Origin: Collybiopsis luxurians FD-317 M1
Taxonomy: Eukaryota > Basidiomycota > Agaricomycetes > Agaricales > Omphalotaceae
DNA length: 64,000 bases
Reading direction: 5' to 3'
Assembly: GCA_000827265.1 (NCBI GenBank)
Contig: KN834844.1
Coordinates: 78,706-142,705, forward strand
Every line of letters begins with the position of its first letter. Position 1 is the first letter of the stretch. Below, piece by piece: positions 1 through 11,395 of the stretch. A program made the translations under genes and the position numbers. Under the pieces are notes generated by a model, which saw nothing but the letters and a program-made list of their open reading frames with translations, had not been told where the DNA came from and did no database searches.

Positions 1-38
1 GGTCCTGCATCGCAATAATACGAAGATGCTTTATTGAT

Positions 39-307
39 GTACAATCTGTATACAGTATTTTCTTACGCGTGACGGGTGCGGCTACCGGTAGGTAATGTAT
101 TATCTGGCGGGGAGGCTGGCCGAATGGCCGATGCCAAGTCCGAATTGACATCGCTTACCAGGCAACTAACTCTCGTTTGCGGTAAGTTGCCTGGTAAGCG
201 ATGTCAATTCGGTCTTGGCTTCGGCCATTCGGTTAACCTCCCACCAAACAATACATTACCTACCGGTAACCGCACCCATCACGCATAACAAAACATACAG
301 ATTGTAC
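39..307. repeat. fold-back inverted repeat (MITE-like hairpin)
   Basis: Two long arms (about 39-167 and 185-307) are near-perfect reverse complements around a loop of about 17 nt. The outer ends read GTACAATCTGTA and TACAGATTGTAC, and the inner ends ggcaact and agttgcc. A half copy lies at about 741-916 and shares sequence outside the arms too (cctgcatcgcaat at 4-16 and at 741-753). This is a non-coding mobile repeat; the 70-codon reading frame across it is only the palindrome read through. The superfamily cannot be assigned without more copies. Confidence 0.85.
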
Positions 308-740
308 GTCCTGAATGGTAGACTATATATGAGATTGAATGGCATATCGTGGTAATGGTATAAACCCAATATATTTCATGCTAAAGTGTACTCTCAAGAT
401 CACAGGTGTGTCAGTGTGCAACATTGGGGAACAACTGTGTGCGACTGGCTTCTACAGATAAACTGTATCATTGGACAAATCGGTTCTACCTGATAAACCT
501 GATACAAAACAGTGGGATTGTGCTTCGAAGCTAGCTGTCTTTGCAAGCACCTGCACTGTATCTTTGGAAATTGGGATAGATATCAGGGTAACTCAAGATG
601 CGCTGAAATGTGAAGTTACGCATGGTGTGAAGAGTTCAATTTATCATAGGAAATGTTGTAGAGTATCTCAAATAAGAAAACCTAGCTATTATTGAGCGGC
701 ATGTTGCTGTTTCAAGTCAGAATTCCTGCAGTGCCAAGTT
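308..740. other. intergenic stretch, nothing recognised
   Basis: Contains only a 74-codon frame at 471-695 with no recognisable domain. It separates the full fold-back repeat from its half copy. Confidence 0.5.
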
Positions 741-916
741 CCTGCATCGCAATGCTATGAACAGGCTTTATTGATGTACAATCTGTATATTTTGTTATGC
801 ATGACAGGTGCTGTTACCGGTAGGTAATGTATTATTTGGCGGGAGGCTAACCGAATGGCCAATGCCAAGGCCAAATTGACATCGCTTACCAGGCAACTCA
901 CTCTCGTTTGCGGTAC
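741..916. repeat. half copy of the fold-back repeat
   Basis: Repeats the left flank, the left arm and the loop of the hairpin at 39-307 (shared blocks include taccggtaggtaatgtatta and gacatcgcttaccaggcaac). After gtttgcggta the sequence becomes unrelated, so the right arm is missing. It also carries CpG-to-TpG/CpA differences from copy 1. Confidence 0.8.
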
Positions 917-1524
917 TTCCTAAATCCGGGACGTCGCGGGGTTTTCTACGTTCCGTTGCTAGAAGTCACGTCACGTCAAGTTCACGTTTTCGGAACACTA
1001 CCAGGGGGCAACCATGTCTCGCACCGCTTTGTCAGATTGAAAGTATACAAGATAATACTTCTCATATCAGCTGCAGGTGGTACACCAATATCAGTATCAC
1101 TATCACAGTTCATATCAGTTCAAAAAACAGGCCTCATTTGTTACGGCAGTTTTTGGCGCTGCAGACAAACGGTGTCCTAAACAGATTATTCTTACGGACA
1201 CAGGGTCTTTCTACGTGTGAAATGCTCTGTCTCTGATCCGGATCTTGCCCACCTCTTGTGTTAGACAGCCTGTCGGACGTATACTGTCTTGAATCTTGAG
1301 AAACTGCGATCTGATGGCCTTTCTTTCTACGAAATGCGACAACTAAAATTGGTACCACACACATATTCCGGTATGTATATGGATAGTAAGGCAACACTTC
1401 AACACTTGATCCAATCAACTGTCAGAAGACGCAAATAATTCTGTGTCTTTGCTCGCCCAATCAAAGCGCGCCGTCCAAAGCATCCTCATTTTGCCCCAGA
1501 GGTCCAGAGATATAGGCTCTGTTC
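917..1524. other. intergenic stretch, nothing recognised
   Basis: Short frames on both strands (908-1180 and 1134-1418) overlap antisense and show no domain, signal peptide or splice-consistent continuation. No gene is supported here. Confidence 0.5.
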
Positions 1525-1792
1525 CAGCTATTTGTGTATTTGTAGCAATGTTTTCAAAATACATGCCTCAGTGATTGTGTTTCCCTATACACAAACTGCA
1601 AATTCATTGCTTCCCAAGAATGCCGCCAAATGCAAAGTTGTCCTGGCATGCCAAATAAAAGTAAGGCAATAATAGTTAAAGCTGTTTCATTCATATAAGG
1701 GGTGAAGCAATGAATAGCATGTTCGCTTGGCAGTAAACACGATCACTGAGGCGCGTTTTTTGAAAACAATACTACAAATACACAAATAGCTG
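1525..1792. repeat. MITE with ~50-bp terminal inverted repeats
   Basis: The left end begins cagctatttgtgtatttgta and the right end closes with tacaaatacacaaatagctg. The similarity continues inward for about 50 bp (cctcagtgatt on the left, gatcactgagg on the right). The element is about 268 bp with no reading frame, which fits a non-autonomous DNA transposon. No convincing target-site duplication is visible, so the exact ends are approximate. Confidence 0.75.
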
Positions 1793-2150
1793 TCATCCGC
1801 GATGATATTGATGCTAATATTCTGTTTGAGCCAAACTCGTGGTCACTTCTCCGAATTCCGGAGCTTAGCTCATAATTCCGTCCTTATAATGACATCCCCA
1901 CTGACCACTGAATAACCTCCCCGCTACCTTACTAGTGCAATGACTTCCTTGTCAGCAGTGGACACCCTCGATAACACGCTCGGTGCCTTATTTAATGGGG
2001 TTATAGTCGGTGCCGCGTGAGTTGCCATTATTTGGCTTTAAAAGTAACTCGCTAAGTTAAATATGCAGGCTTTGGGGAGTGGGGAGTCTTCAACTTTATA
2101 TGTATGAAGCTTTCTCGGCTAGGGCTCTCAAACGATTGGACTCTAATAAT
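1793..2150. other. upstream region of the DUF6534-like gene
   Basis: No reading frame or repeat recognised. It holds whatever promoter serves the membrane-protein gene or relic that follows. Confidence 0.4.
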
Positions 2151-2269
2151 CTAACAGATACTTTTACAAGTTCCCAAAGGACCGGCTTCTCCTAAAATCT
2201 ACGGTATAGTTGCGCTTTGCATTCTTTTCCAACGCTAATCCGCAATCGTCGGTGTAGGTTCTTGCTGCG

Positions 2270-3648
2270 TGGTACGATTTTACGATCGTTTGCATTAGAT
2301 CCCTTCCTGAACTCCAGTGTGCCCAGGATCTTTGATTCCGTACACCAAGCATTAATATCGCATATTAGTAAGTCCCCCAATACTCGTTATCAAAACAGAT
2401 CTCCCAAGCTAAACGCTTTTTAAGTATACTATTACTTGGTTCAGGTATGAATCATAAGTATCCGAATGATCGAGGAAGTCATTGATGGAAGATCCAGCAC
2501 TTCTTCGACCCCGCTGCCCTCGAGCATTATGTATGGAGTCAAAATGTAAGTCATAGGTCAGTGATAACGTTCCGCCACAAATGGCTGATAATTTTACAGT
2601 ATCAACCCTTATTCGAAGTATTATTTTTCGAAATATGCTTTAAGTTAATGCTAAGGTTGTCTTTCTAGGCTTTGACAGGATTTATCGTGCAAAGTTTCTT
2701 TGTGTATCGCATCTTCACTTGTATGGCTACATCATTTTCTATAATGCATCGATACGTACCGATTTCTCATGCAGTGAGCAAGGGGAGCTACATTCTCACC
2801 GCGATCCCAGTGAGTTAGTTTGTCGCTTGAGCCTTTCTTGATCTTACACACGCCAGTCTCTGCTCGTTATAGCCAAACTAGGTGAATTATTTTGCGTTTC
2901 CTTAGTCGCTCCGTAATTGACTGTTGTTGCCACTTGATAGCTTGCTCTTTATGTTCGTACCCACCGCTGAAAATAACATAAAAATCTCACTTTTTGTCAT
3001 ATTAGCATATGTCGGTCAGGGATCTCGTTTAACGACAACCACGCAATTTGTACACGACTTACGCCCCATCTCGGAAGCAATCAACGGGGTTACAGCTGCG
3101 GGAGATATCACGATAACCATTCTTCTCTGCTGGCTTCTTTACCACTCTCGCACAAGCATCTCAAGAACCAATTATGTTATCAATAGGTTGATTGTAAGCT
3201 GTGGAAGTGTTTCCAACCAAAAAGATACTAATTAATGGAACATGTTATTTAGTTATATACAGTGAATACTGGTGCCCTTACTTCCATATGTGCCATTATA
3301 ACATTGATTCTGGCTCACACAATGCCCACAAATCTGATTTATGGTCCACTTTACTATATCATAGCAAGATTGTACGAGGACATGGATTTTACTCAGAGCA
3401 TTCTTTCCGCTAACATGATTTTCAATAGGTATGTGAACAGTATGCTTGCAACGCTCAACGCCAGAAGCGCTCTTCAATCAAAGCTCGGCGATGTGGTGAC
3501 TTTGAGCAATATTCCGGCTTCCAAAGCAGAGTTACCTGTGACCGCAGGGAATCACTTCGTGGCATTTACTCCAAGCAATGGGAAGCCAACCGCTTCGTTG
3601 GAATTCACGACTGATGGGGAAAACAACATTCAGAGTTTCCTTCCCTAA
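2270..3648 (+). CDS. DUF6534-family multi-span membrane protein (possible pseudogene)
   Basis: Exon-sized pieces in the correct order match the agaricomycete DUF6534 integral membrane family, whose function is unknown. They are IFDSVHQALISHI near 2330-2370, ALEHYVWSQN near 2520-2549, LTGFIVQSFFVYRIFT near 2673-2725, ISEAINGVTAAGDITITILL near 3070-3130, LYHSRTSISRTNYVINRLI near 3137-3193, and NTGALTSICAIITLI, then VNSMLATLNARSALQ in the last exon (3263-3648). The family normally has seven membrane spans ending in an N-SLLATLNAR motif, as here. GT...AG introns can be drawn, for example about 2550-2670. I found no clean start exon, and in-frame stops between 2170 and 2270 and near 2915 are hard to splice out, so this may be decayed. 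Upstream boundary approximate. Confidence 0.6.
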
Positions 3649-3776
3649 AGACCATTGGCTTGCTAGGAGATGGGTCATCCTACATCACTTCTATATAAAT
3701 TAACTAAATTAGTTTTCAAAAGCTCTTGTACTGAACCAGAAACTTCCAATGCATGAATAAAGAGGATACAATCTGC

Positions 3777-4112
3777 GTCGTCATTACAATAATACTTCCC
3801 GATGTCATTACCGTATTTGCCAATTCTCCATGCACCGGCTCTTCAAGCGGAATGAAGAATCCCACGCAGTTGATATTCCCCACAATCCTCCGGGGACATT
3901 GGGATATAGGATAAGGGGCTCAGAGGCGATGTTGATAGGAATACTATGACTCGGACAAGTATGTTTGGGGACTCCAATCCAAGAGGGTGTGGACCCATCT
4001 GGGGTAGGAATGGATAGAGGCAATCGAGGGAAAGCAGTGGGCGAATCCCTGCACCCCGTGATATAAGTGGTGCATTATCTTCGCAAAGAGTACAAGATTG
4101 GCAATTGCGTCC
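3777..4112 (-). pseudogene. SDR exon-2 fragment
   Basis: Closely matches exon 2 plus intron 1 of the SDR gene at 6018-7018 (compare 6071-6405). It stops in the intron, so the Rossmann-fold exon is absent. Indels shift the frame so the matching peptide jumps between frames. It is a truncated duplicate lying 3' of the small secreted-protein gene and cannot encode an enzyme. Confidence 0.8.
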
Positions 4113-4272
4113 AAGGTACCCTGCTATTCTCTATGATCCCATCAACTGGTCAAATGTGGCATCGACAAGACTGCAAGCTATATGTTGTGCAGGCTCCCGC
4201 CATCCTGATGCAGAAGCAATAATGGTGAGTAGGGCTATCAGAATTTCAAACCAGACTTAAGTGGCGATTATA

Positions 4273-4605
4273 TCAGAAGCAGAAGAACCCACTTGGTACA
4301 AGAGCCGGACGCGTAATTGTATTTCCATTTAAGGTCGTAGTGATGACTGCAGAGTTGAGTGCTTGGTAAAGGTAGGTTGTCTCACTCCCGTCGCTTGCAG
4401 TCCCAAGAGGTTGCACTAGGTTAGTAAACTCAGCGGCAGAAAGAAGACCTTGGCCAAACTGCCAGAGAGTGATTGCATTGAATTGTGCCAGTCCAGTTGC
4501 TTCAAGCAAGTAAAAGAGAGAGCTAGGAGTAAATTGAACAGACTTACCAAAGAAAGAAATGAGTGAAATCAGAAATAAACATGCAACTTTTCGAAAAATT
4601 AACAT
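4273..4605 (-). CDS. small secreted protein, 110 aa, unknown function
   Basis: An uninterrupted frame of 110 residues starts with a basic residue and a hydrophobic core (MLIFRKVACLFLISLISFFG), a plausible secretory signal peptide. The mature part is Ala/Thr/Leu-rich (ATGLAQFNAITLWQFGQGLL near residues 36-55, then TTTLNGNTITRPALVPSG) and ends in GFFCF. It has only one mature cysteine, so it is not a typical Cys-rich effector. No family recognised. It could be one exon of a longer gene, but no upstream exon was evident and stop codons close both ends. Confidence 0.5.
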   Translation of the reverse strand: MLIFRKVACLFLISLISFFGKSVQFTPSSLFYLLEATGLAQFNAITLWQFGQGLLSAAEFTNLVQPLGTASDGSETTYLYQALNSAVITTTLNGNTITRPALVPSGFFCF

Positions 4606-6017
4606 TGTCTCTTCAGTGATTTGACACCCGAGTATTGATATTCACTTTGGCAGCCCACTGTCTATTTTACGACCTGTGGTATAGAGCAAGTCCCAGCGTC
4701 GAGCAGGAGATGGAAAAGACAAAGAAGCCAAAATGAGGAAAGCACAAGACACCCTGTGTAGGTTTTTAATTCTAATATTGAAAATGCATCTGTATTTGCC
4801 CAGCCTGTGGGCTGTGAAGGCACAACCTTCCGTAGAAAGACCCCCGAAACAAACATAAGTAATTAAACTTTCAAAATTCCTATTCAAACTAGCTCCATCA
4901 ATTCCCAACTGAGAAAATCCAAATATGCATCATCTGTCTGCCAGATTGAGCAAAACCAACGGACAGAAAGTTTCATATATTGCGTTGCATTTTGAGCCTG
5001 CTCTGCATCACTAAATCATTGAGGGTATGATTTACCCTGGTGACAGTCTGAAGATGAATTCATTATTGAGCTGCAGTAGCCGTAGGCGGGAACGTTGAGG
5101 TTCAAGTTTCATATGACCATGAGATAATTGCTAGCCTACAGGTTCGGCAATGATGCCGATTCGGTGGGTACTTTGCCGTGCGCCCAGTGTCCTCCTAAAG
5201 GCTGAAATAAACATTCAGGTTCTGAAAGAGAATTGTCCATTGAAGGACATTTGGGTGACTCTGGAGTCGCGACTGAGAAATTGTTATTCTCTAGAACAAG
5301 AGGGCTAATACAGATAAGGGTACACGTCTGGTAGGGAACTTTGAGGGCAACGCTTCAAGGCAAGTGGAGGCGGGTTGGTAAGACATGCGAGAGTCTCATC
5401 GAGTGTGACATCCGACTGAGGTGAGGCAGACAAGGACTGCAGAAGTGAGCAATCGAAACAAGTCAGGTAATCGAAGTGACAATTACGAACCTGAGAGGGC
5501 TCCTGCATGAGATCATGGTGTGAGGACATTAAGGTTGAGATAATTTCTCGAATCGAGCGCTAGGGAAAGAGTTTATTACACTGATGCGTTCGACGGACGG
5601 CTACCGCCAGTACTTGGCTGACGGTCTCGCCCTTCATTCCTCTTCTGCCTGGAGAATCAGTGGGGAGTATTAGCATATTTGCATGAGAGGACTCGCGAAT
5701 GTCGAAGGGAACAGCTCCCATATGTGTTGAGGAGGAAGTTCGTCCTCTAAGGACCTGTAAACGCATTCCGACTTGGACATTCCTTACGCTGCACAAGACG
5801 ATTCTATTGGGACCCCCACATCTAATGGAAAAGGAGAGGACGATTAGGGAGGGGAATGTGCTGTATGTGAAGTACGGACGGATGAGGCGGCGCCTTGTGA
5901 CGGAAGATGAATCGAGGCCGAGACGGAGAGTAGGCTAACCATGAACTTTACGACACTGTAGGTAAGGCAGCCGCGTACATTCTTTGCTACCAAGAGTTCA
6001 AAATACAGCGGAGTCCA
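4606..6017. other. intergenic stretch, no supported gene
   Basis: Overlapping short frames lie on both strands (4642-4908, 5305-5529, 5560-5796 and 5699-5938). None shows a recognisable domain or a splice chain. A lost gene on the minus strand between 5300 and 5900 is possible but not demonstrable by eye. Confidence 0.4.
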
Positions 6018-7018
6018 TCACGAAGCACCAGTAACTTGAACTGTATGATTCCAGAGCTTCTCCCTAGCCTCGTCACTACAATAATACCCCCTCTCCTTCC
6101 CAATGTCATCACCGTATTTGCCAATTCTCCATGCACCGGCTCTCGAAGCCGAATGAAGAATCCCATGCAGCTGATATTCTCCACAATCCTCCGGGGACAT
6201 GGGGATATAGGATAAGGGGCTCAGGCGGGATGTCGATAGGAATGCTAGGACTCGTATGAGTATGTTTGGGGAGTCCAATCCAAGAGGAGTGCGGACCCAT
6301 CCGGGGTAGGAATGGATGAAGGTAATCGAGGGAAAGCGGTGGGCGAATCCCTGTACCCCGAAATATAAGTGGTGCATTTTTTTCGCAAAGAGTACAAGAT
6401 TTGCAATTGTTAGTAACTCACCTCCATCATAAGGTCGTTATATGTGGGAATGGATCGTACAGCTGCCGTTAGCGAAGAATTCCTCAGTCCCAAATCATCC
6501 AAGTCAATGTTTCCTCCGTTTCCGGCAGATAGGATGGAAAGGACTTTTGCATCCTCGCCATCCTCTGTAGCTCTTACCATCGCAGGTAGAAGCTCGTGAA
6601 TGAATGTCCACCGTGAATAATATACCAAAGCGACACTCCGGTCTATCCCTTCCTCCGTATCTTCTCTCACCATGCTCAACACTCCAGGTGAAAGAATGAG
6701 TAGATTGATTTTGGAGTGACGTTCTAGAATGCTACGAGTGGCCTGACGGACATTCTTGAGGAGAGTAACATCGCATTGGATGAACTCATGTTTGGCGTTC
6801 GGGTTGGAAGGGGAAGGGAAGCTGGTTATGATTGATTCAGCGGCGGAGCGGCTGCGACCGACGAGGACGATATGGGCGTTGCCTTTGGTATGTCGAGCAA
6901 AGGCCTCTGCGATGCTTCTGCCTATACCGGATGTTCCGCCGACAAAGACAGCCACTGGTAAGTACGAGGGAGAGAATCCAGCGTTGTGGGCTCTGATAGC
7001 AGAAATTGAGGGTGACAT
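6018..7018 (-). CDS. short-chain dehydrogenase/reductase-like protein
   Basis: Two exons, 7018-6422 and 6350-6018, joined by a 71-nt GT...AG intron, give 309 residues. Residues near 25-40 carry the Rossmann nucleotide-binding motif GGTSGIG, followed by AEAFARHTKG and a VLVGRSR strand that suggests NADP(H) use. The beta-5 strand reads VLSILSAGNGG. The position where classical SDRs have YxxxK reads TYNDLM, so the Lys is Met. The family is SDR, but substrate is unknown and the active site is non-classical. The paralogue at 9003-9996 shares the intron position and about the same length (310 aa), and a broken third copy lies at 3777-4112. The three are a local gene-duplication family in the same orientation. 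Confidence 0.88.
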
Positions 7019-7698
7019 TAAACTAGGGCAAGAGTTGTTGGGAGAAGATGTATTCTACCTTTCACGAGGATCTGTCCCCTATATAGATAAGTAGGTCCGC
7101 GTTAGTTCCGAGAGACATGAACTTTACATCAGCCTGACAATCATCTCATCTTGATTATTTGCGTCATGAGTTCAATTTGTTTTCCTCGGCTCCGAACTCG
7201 AAGGGGGCAAATCCCACTATATGCTAACCAACTCTGACCAATCTCCAGTCACTGAAGAGGGCACGCCTGCGGGGTGTAAAGACCTCACCAACCTAAGCTA
7301 CCATTATCTTAGTGGCGGTAGATTGATTGTATCGAACTAACTCTTTATTGTATGGCTACACAACACTCTGAGCCATGCTCGTTTACCAATACTATGGTTT
7401 GCATGAATTTTCACTTAGCCTTAAACGGAAGTTTGGGAAATCTACTAGTGGCTAGTTCTAGTTCTAACCAATGGTGATTGGGTTGTAACAGGTCGCTACT
7501 GCGTCCTGTGAACGTGAGCTACGCTGGCTACGCAGACCATTTATCGGGTCAAAGCTGTACCTTTGGTAGCCGAGCTATACCCGAGATCATGTTGCTGACT
7601 CATGCGCTGAGCTGACGCGTCTTGCTATCCTCCGCAATGTCATATCGCATTCTTTCCATCTATCCTCCATCCTCGGAACGCCCCCTACCTCCATTACT
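7019..7698. promoter_or_regulatory. shared divergent upstream region (SDR / WLM genes)
   Basis: The region separates the start codons of the leftward SDR gene and the rightward WLM gene, so both promoters should lie within it. No specific operator or TATA element can be assigned with confidence. Confidence 0.4.
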
Positions 7699-8775
7699 AT
7701 GTCCATGAACTTGACCGTCTCTCACCGAGGTCAATCCTACCAACTCGCTCTACTTCCTGATGACACCTTAGCTATTCTTCAGGCGAAACTCGAAGAATTA
7801 ACATCTACGCCACCACCGCTGCAGAAATTATTATACAAGGGGAAGAGTAATAAGGCTTTGGACGACCAGATCACTCTTACGCAAGCTGGATTGAAGGATG
7901 GGATGAAGGTTCAGATGCTTGGTACTACTACGAAGGAATTGGATGGCATGAAGGCGGTAGAAAATGAGCAGCAGAAAAGGGAGCGGATAATGAAGGAGCG
8001 TGCTTCTAAAGCGCCCACGAAGGTACTGAATTTCTGCTACTGCCAAGTATTTCTCAACTATAACTTCTTTTCATCCAGCTCCGCTCGACCGGAAGCTCTG
8101 CAAGTAACGACATAAATTATAGATTTCACAAACTTGTACCCCTAGCTCATTTACCAGAACCGTCCTCGGCTCTTAATCTTCTTCAGCGACTCTCAGACGA
8201 TCCAGCCATTCGTCATATCATGCAGAAACACAAATTTACCGTCGGCATACTCACGGAACTGGCGCCTCACGAACATCCAGAACTACTGGGACTTAATGAG
8301 AATGCTGGGCAACAAATCAAGCTTCGGCTGAGGACAGATCGATACGATGGCTTCCGCACGTACAAGGAAGTTCGGAGAGTCCTGTGTCACGAGTTGACGC
8401 ATAATGTATGGGGAGACCACGACAATAACGTATGTGCTTATTCACTCTCGATGATATTCGTTCGCTAACTTCTGTATACAGTTTAAAGAGTTAAACTCGT
8501 TACTAAACCGTGAAGTAGCCGAATACGAATCCTCTGTACAAGCGGGGACGAATGTGCTTGGATATTCTGGAGAAGTATTCGAGGGACCTACAACTCAGCT
8601 AGATGCGCCACAAGTTCTCGGCGGTGGTGGAAGTGGGGCAAGTTCTCTCGTTGCTGATTCGATGGAAGACCGGAGAAGACGAGCTTTGGAGGCAGCTGAA
8701 AGACGGCTGCGTTTGGAAGAAGAGGAAATGGAGAACAGCTGTGGAACTGCGGGTCGGTCGTCCGTGACAAAGTGA
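7699..8775 (+). CDS. ubiquitin-like / WLM-domain metallopeptidase
   Basis: Three exons (7699-8022, 8079-8429, 8482-8775), separated by 56- and 52-nt introns, splice in frame. The first about 75 residues form a ubiquitin-like fold (LTVSHRGQSYQLALLPDDTL, then LLYKGKSNKALDD and GLKDGMKVQMLGT). The WLM domain follows (INYRFHKLVPLAHLPEP, then GILTELAPHEHPELLGLNEN) with the zinc-binding protease signature CHELTHNVWGDHDNN (HExxH plus downstream H/D). The tail is Arg/Glu-rich (SMEDRRRRALEAAERRLRLE). WLM proteins are the Wss1/SPRTN-like peptidase group linked to SUMO/ubiquitin and DNA-protein crosslink repair, and ubiquitin-like/WLM fusions occur in fungi. Expected in the nucleus. Catalytic residues are intact, so it is probably a functional housekeeping gene. 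Confidence 0.92.
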
Positions 8776-9002
8776 AATTGAGACCCGGTTTTGTATGACA
8801 GATTACACTTATACTATTGTTATTAGCTATAACATGTTTTGCACGCCATGTTCAGGTCTCGCAAAAGGGATTTTTGACGAAAATGTATTCATAAGTATGC
8901 GGTAGAGAACTAAGTAAACTATGAGATCATGACGACGAACTTTCCTCTCCTACCTCGACAACAGTCCGAAAAAAGACATAAGGGTATCTAGATAAATTCG
9001 AT

Positions 9003-9996
9003 CTACTGGGTCTTTTCGGCAGACCCAGTAACCTGGACGGTATGCTCCCAAAGTTTCTTTCTCGTCTCCTCGTCACCAAAGTAGGCCGTCTTCCCAATGT
9101 CCTCACCGAACTCCCCAAGTCTCCACGCACGAGGGCTTGTCGCGGTATTGAGTAGTCCACCCAAAAGGAATTCCCCTGCGTCAGCGGGACGTTTGAATGG
9201 ACTCAGAGGACCGGTAACAAGAGGTGAGGCGACGCGCATGAGGAAGGAGGGCGAAGCGGACATGATGTTGGTTCGGACGTGTCCAGGGAATGCGTGGATA
9301 AATGCAACGGAAGGATATCGAGAGGCGTATTCCTGTATTGCATATACAGAATGAGTACTTTATTCGATCAAAAATAAACAGGCAAAAGCGTACCTCCATC
9401 ATCAGGTCATTATATGTGATACCTTGGTGCGCTGCATTAGCCAGCGAGTACGTCTTCTTCAATCCCAGATCGTCAACGTTGACTTGTCCACCCTTTCCTG
9501 CACCCAAGACCGAGAGCACTCTGGCGTCTTCACCAGCTTCCTGGGCTTTGACTAGGGCCGGCACGAGGCCGTGGATGAATTTCCATCTCGCATAATAATG
9601 CACAGCCATCTTCTTGTCGATACCCTCCGTCGTCTCGTCTCTTCCACTCATACTAATAATTCCAGTCGAAATGACAAGGAAGTTGATTTTCGGGACGTTC
9701 GCAAGGAGCTCCTTGGTCGTCTCCTGGACGTTCTTCATCAAGGAAGCGTCGCAAGAGATGAATTCATGTTTAGCAGTAGGAGCAGTCGGTTTAGGGAAGT
9801 TGGAGATAATAGTTTCGCCAGCTTTACGGTTGCGGCCGACGAGGATTATGTGAGCGTTTCCTTTTGTATGACGGGCAAATGCTTCGGCAATTCCTTGGCC
9901 AATTCCAGAGGTTCCGCCGACGAATACAGCTACTGGGAGGTAGGAGGGAGAAAAAGAAGCGTTGAGAGCGCGAACGGCTGTCAGAGAGGGTGCCAT
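9003..9996 (-). CDS. short-chain dehydrogenase/reductase-like protein (paralogue)
   Basis: Exons 9996-9394 and 9332-9003 with a 61-nt intron encode 310 residues. I chose the ATG at 9996 rather than 10029 because MAPSLTAVRALNA aligns with the paralogue start MSPSISAIRAHNA. Features are GGTSGIG near residue 30, IILVGRNRKAGE, INFLVISTGIISMS and the beta-5 strand VLSVLGAGKGG, followed by TYNDLM where classical SDRs have YxxxK. YARWK occurs earlier, in the helix before beta-5, and is unlikely to be the catalytic pair. The intron sits after MME in both paralogues, so they arose by DNA-level duplication. Substrate unknown. Confidence 0.9.
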
Positions 9997-11395
9997 TGCG
10001 AGGTGAAGGGGTAAAAGTTGAGCGAGCACTCTTAAATATGGCCCTGGTTGATCTTGCGCAACTTAATTATTAATGACCGGTTGGCCGCGTAACACCTTCT
10101 GTCAGCCCACAGACTTGGCCGAACGGCGAACTGACATCGGAATCTCGTGCTGATCATCCTAGCAAACTCGGAGAAAGCCTATCACTAATCAAATCGAACG
10201 TTTGAAAGCATTCAAAGGCACGATTACCCTAAAACTCTGCTGAAGACTTGCCCACTTCTGCGTCCGATGTACTTAGGAAACAGTTCCAGATATAAACAAT
10301 TCACCTCGGTCCCGACCTGTCCATACCTGTTCATCATCGTGAATTGATATGATGTGATAGATGATAATGAATGGACGAGATAATCGAACGGTGGGCTGGA
10401 GACTCGAGAGAACGCGACGACTCAGCGTTCTAAAACTGTAGATATCGCTGAGCTGATTCTCCAATGACAGTGCACTCTGAACAAGTCGTCGAAGATAGGG
10501 CTTGCATGATGGTGTGCGACAATGTAAACCGCGAAGCGCCCTATACGCTGATAGAGTATTTTTCACAGGTAAACTAATCGAGCATCCTGCTCGAAGCAAT
10601 GAAGGCCTATGTATGGACTTTCTTTTTCTTGACAGTCTCCATTGCAAAAAGGTCGTTTTAACCAAACCGTCCGGCAACTTAAATCCGGCCATGCAGATCC
10701 TCGCAAATCCCGTTGAATTAAACGATCATTCTCTGCTTCATCTGTCAAGGGCTCGAGTCTGTGCTTGTTGGGTGTTGCATAATTCGTAAGGCCTTTGGTA
10801 ACCTTTGGCAACACAGCTTTGCTTGGTGCAAGAAACAGGAAGCGATCCTCATACATTTCCAAGAACGTCTTTGGGCAAGTCATTTATCAATATCGGCTTC
10901 CCCTTATGGTAAGCCGTTAAACTCTCTGCTCCTTTGTCCCGCCGTCCAGGAGAGCATTTGAATCGCATTGTCGCCCGCTCGTTATGTCTCAAACGCTTCC
11001 AGGTCCAGGAAGCCTCATGGCAGGAGCATCTTGGACTTGCTCTACTCTCAGAGAGCCTTACAACAAGCTTTGCACCCTTCGGAATGCATATCTCATACGA
11101 TGCTCAGCTAGCAAGATCTGGTATACATCTATATACGATCTGGTCATTCCCGGTGGTTTGAATACAACTTCACATGCCTGAACCTCCCAGCCTCCCGAAT
11201 TCAATTCCTTGAATACGTTTCAAACGCAACTAGCTGATATGAAGTGGCTTGGCTTCTTAACAGTATTTAAGGCGGAATATTTTCTCTGGGCTCCCTCACC
11301 TCTCGGGTTCACTTTCGCTCTCGCTCTTCCGCTGGTCCGGAAGAATCCTTGCTTCTTGTTACATACTTCTGCTGGTCAGAAACCTCATCGTCGCC
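9997..11395. other. intergenic region upstream of the secreted kinase-like gene
   Basis: The longest frame (10273-10692, minus) overlaps another minus frame (10563-10883) and plus frames, and I recognise none of them. The region holds the divergent promoters of the SDR gene (left) and the kinase-like gene (right). Confidence 0.4.

Noticed and set aside
76..288. 70-codon open frame
   Set aside because: It lies wholly within the fold-back repeat; the reading frame is a by-product of the palindrome.
4642..4908. 88-codon minus frame as a gene
   Set aside because: No signal, no family match, overlaps another frame in a second phase.
9560..9610. YARWK as the SDR catalytic YxxxK
   Set aside because: It precedes the beta-5 Ser strand, whereas the catalytic Tyr should follow it; TYNDLM occupies that place.
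10273..10883. 139- and 106-codon minus frames as a gene
   Set aside because: Overlapping frames in different phases, no domain, no coherent splice chain.
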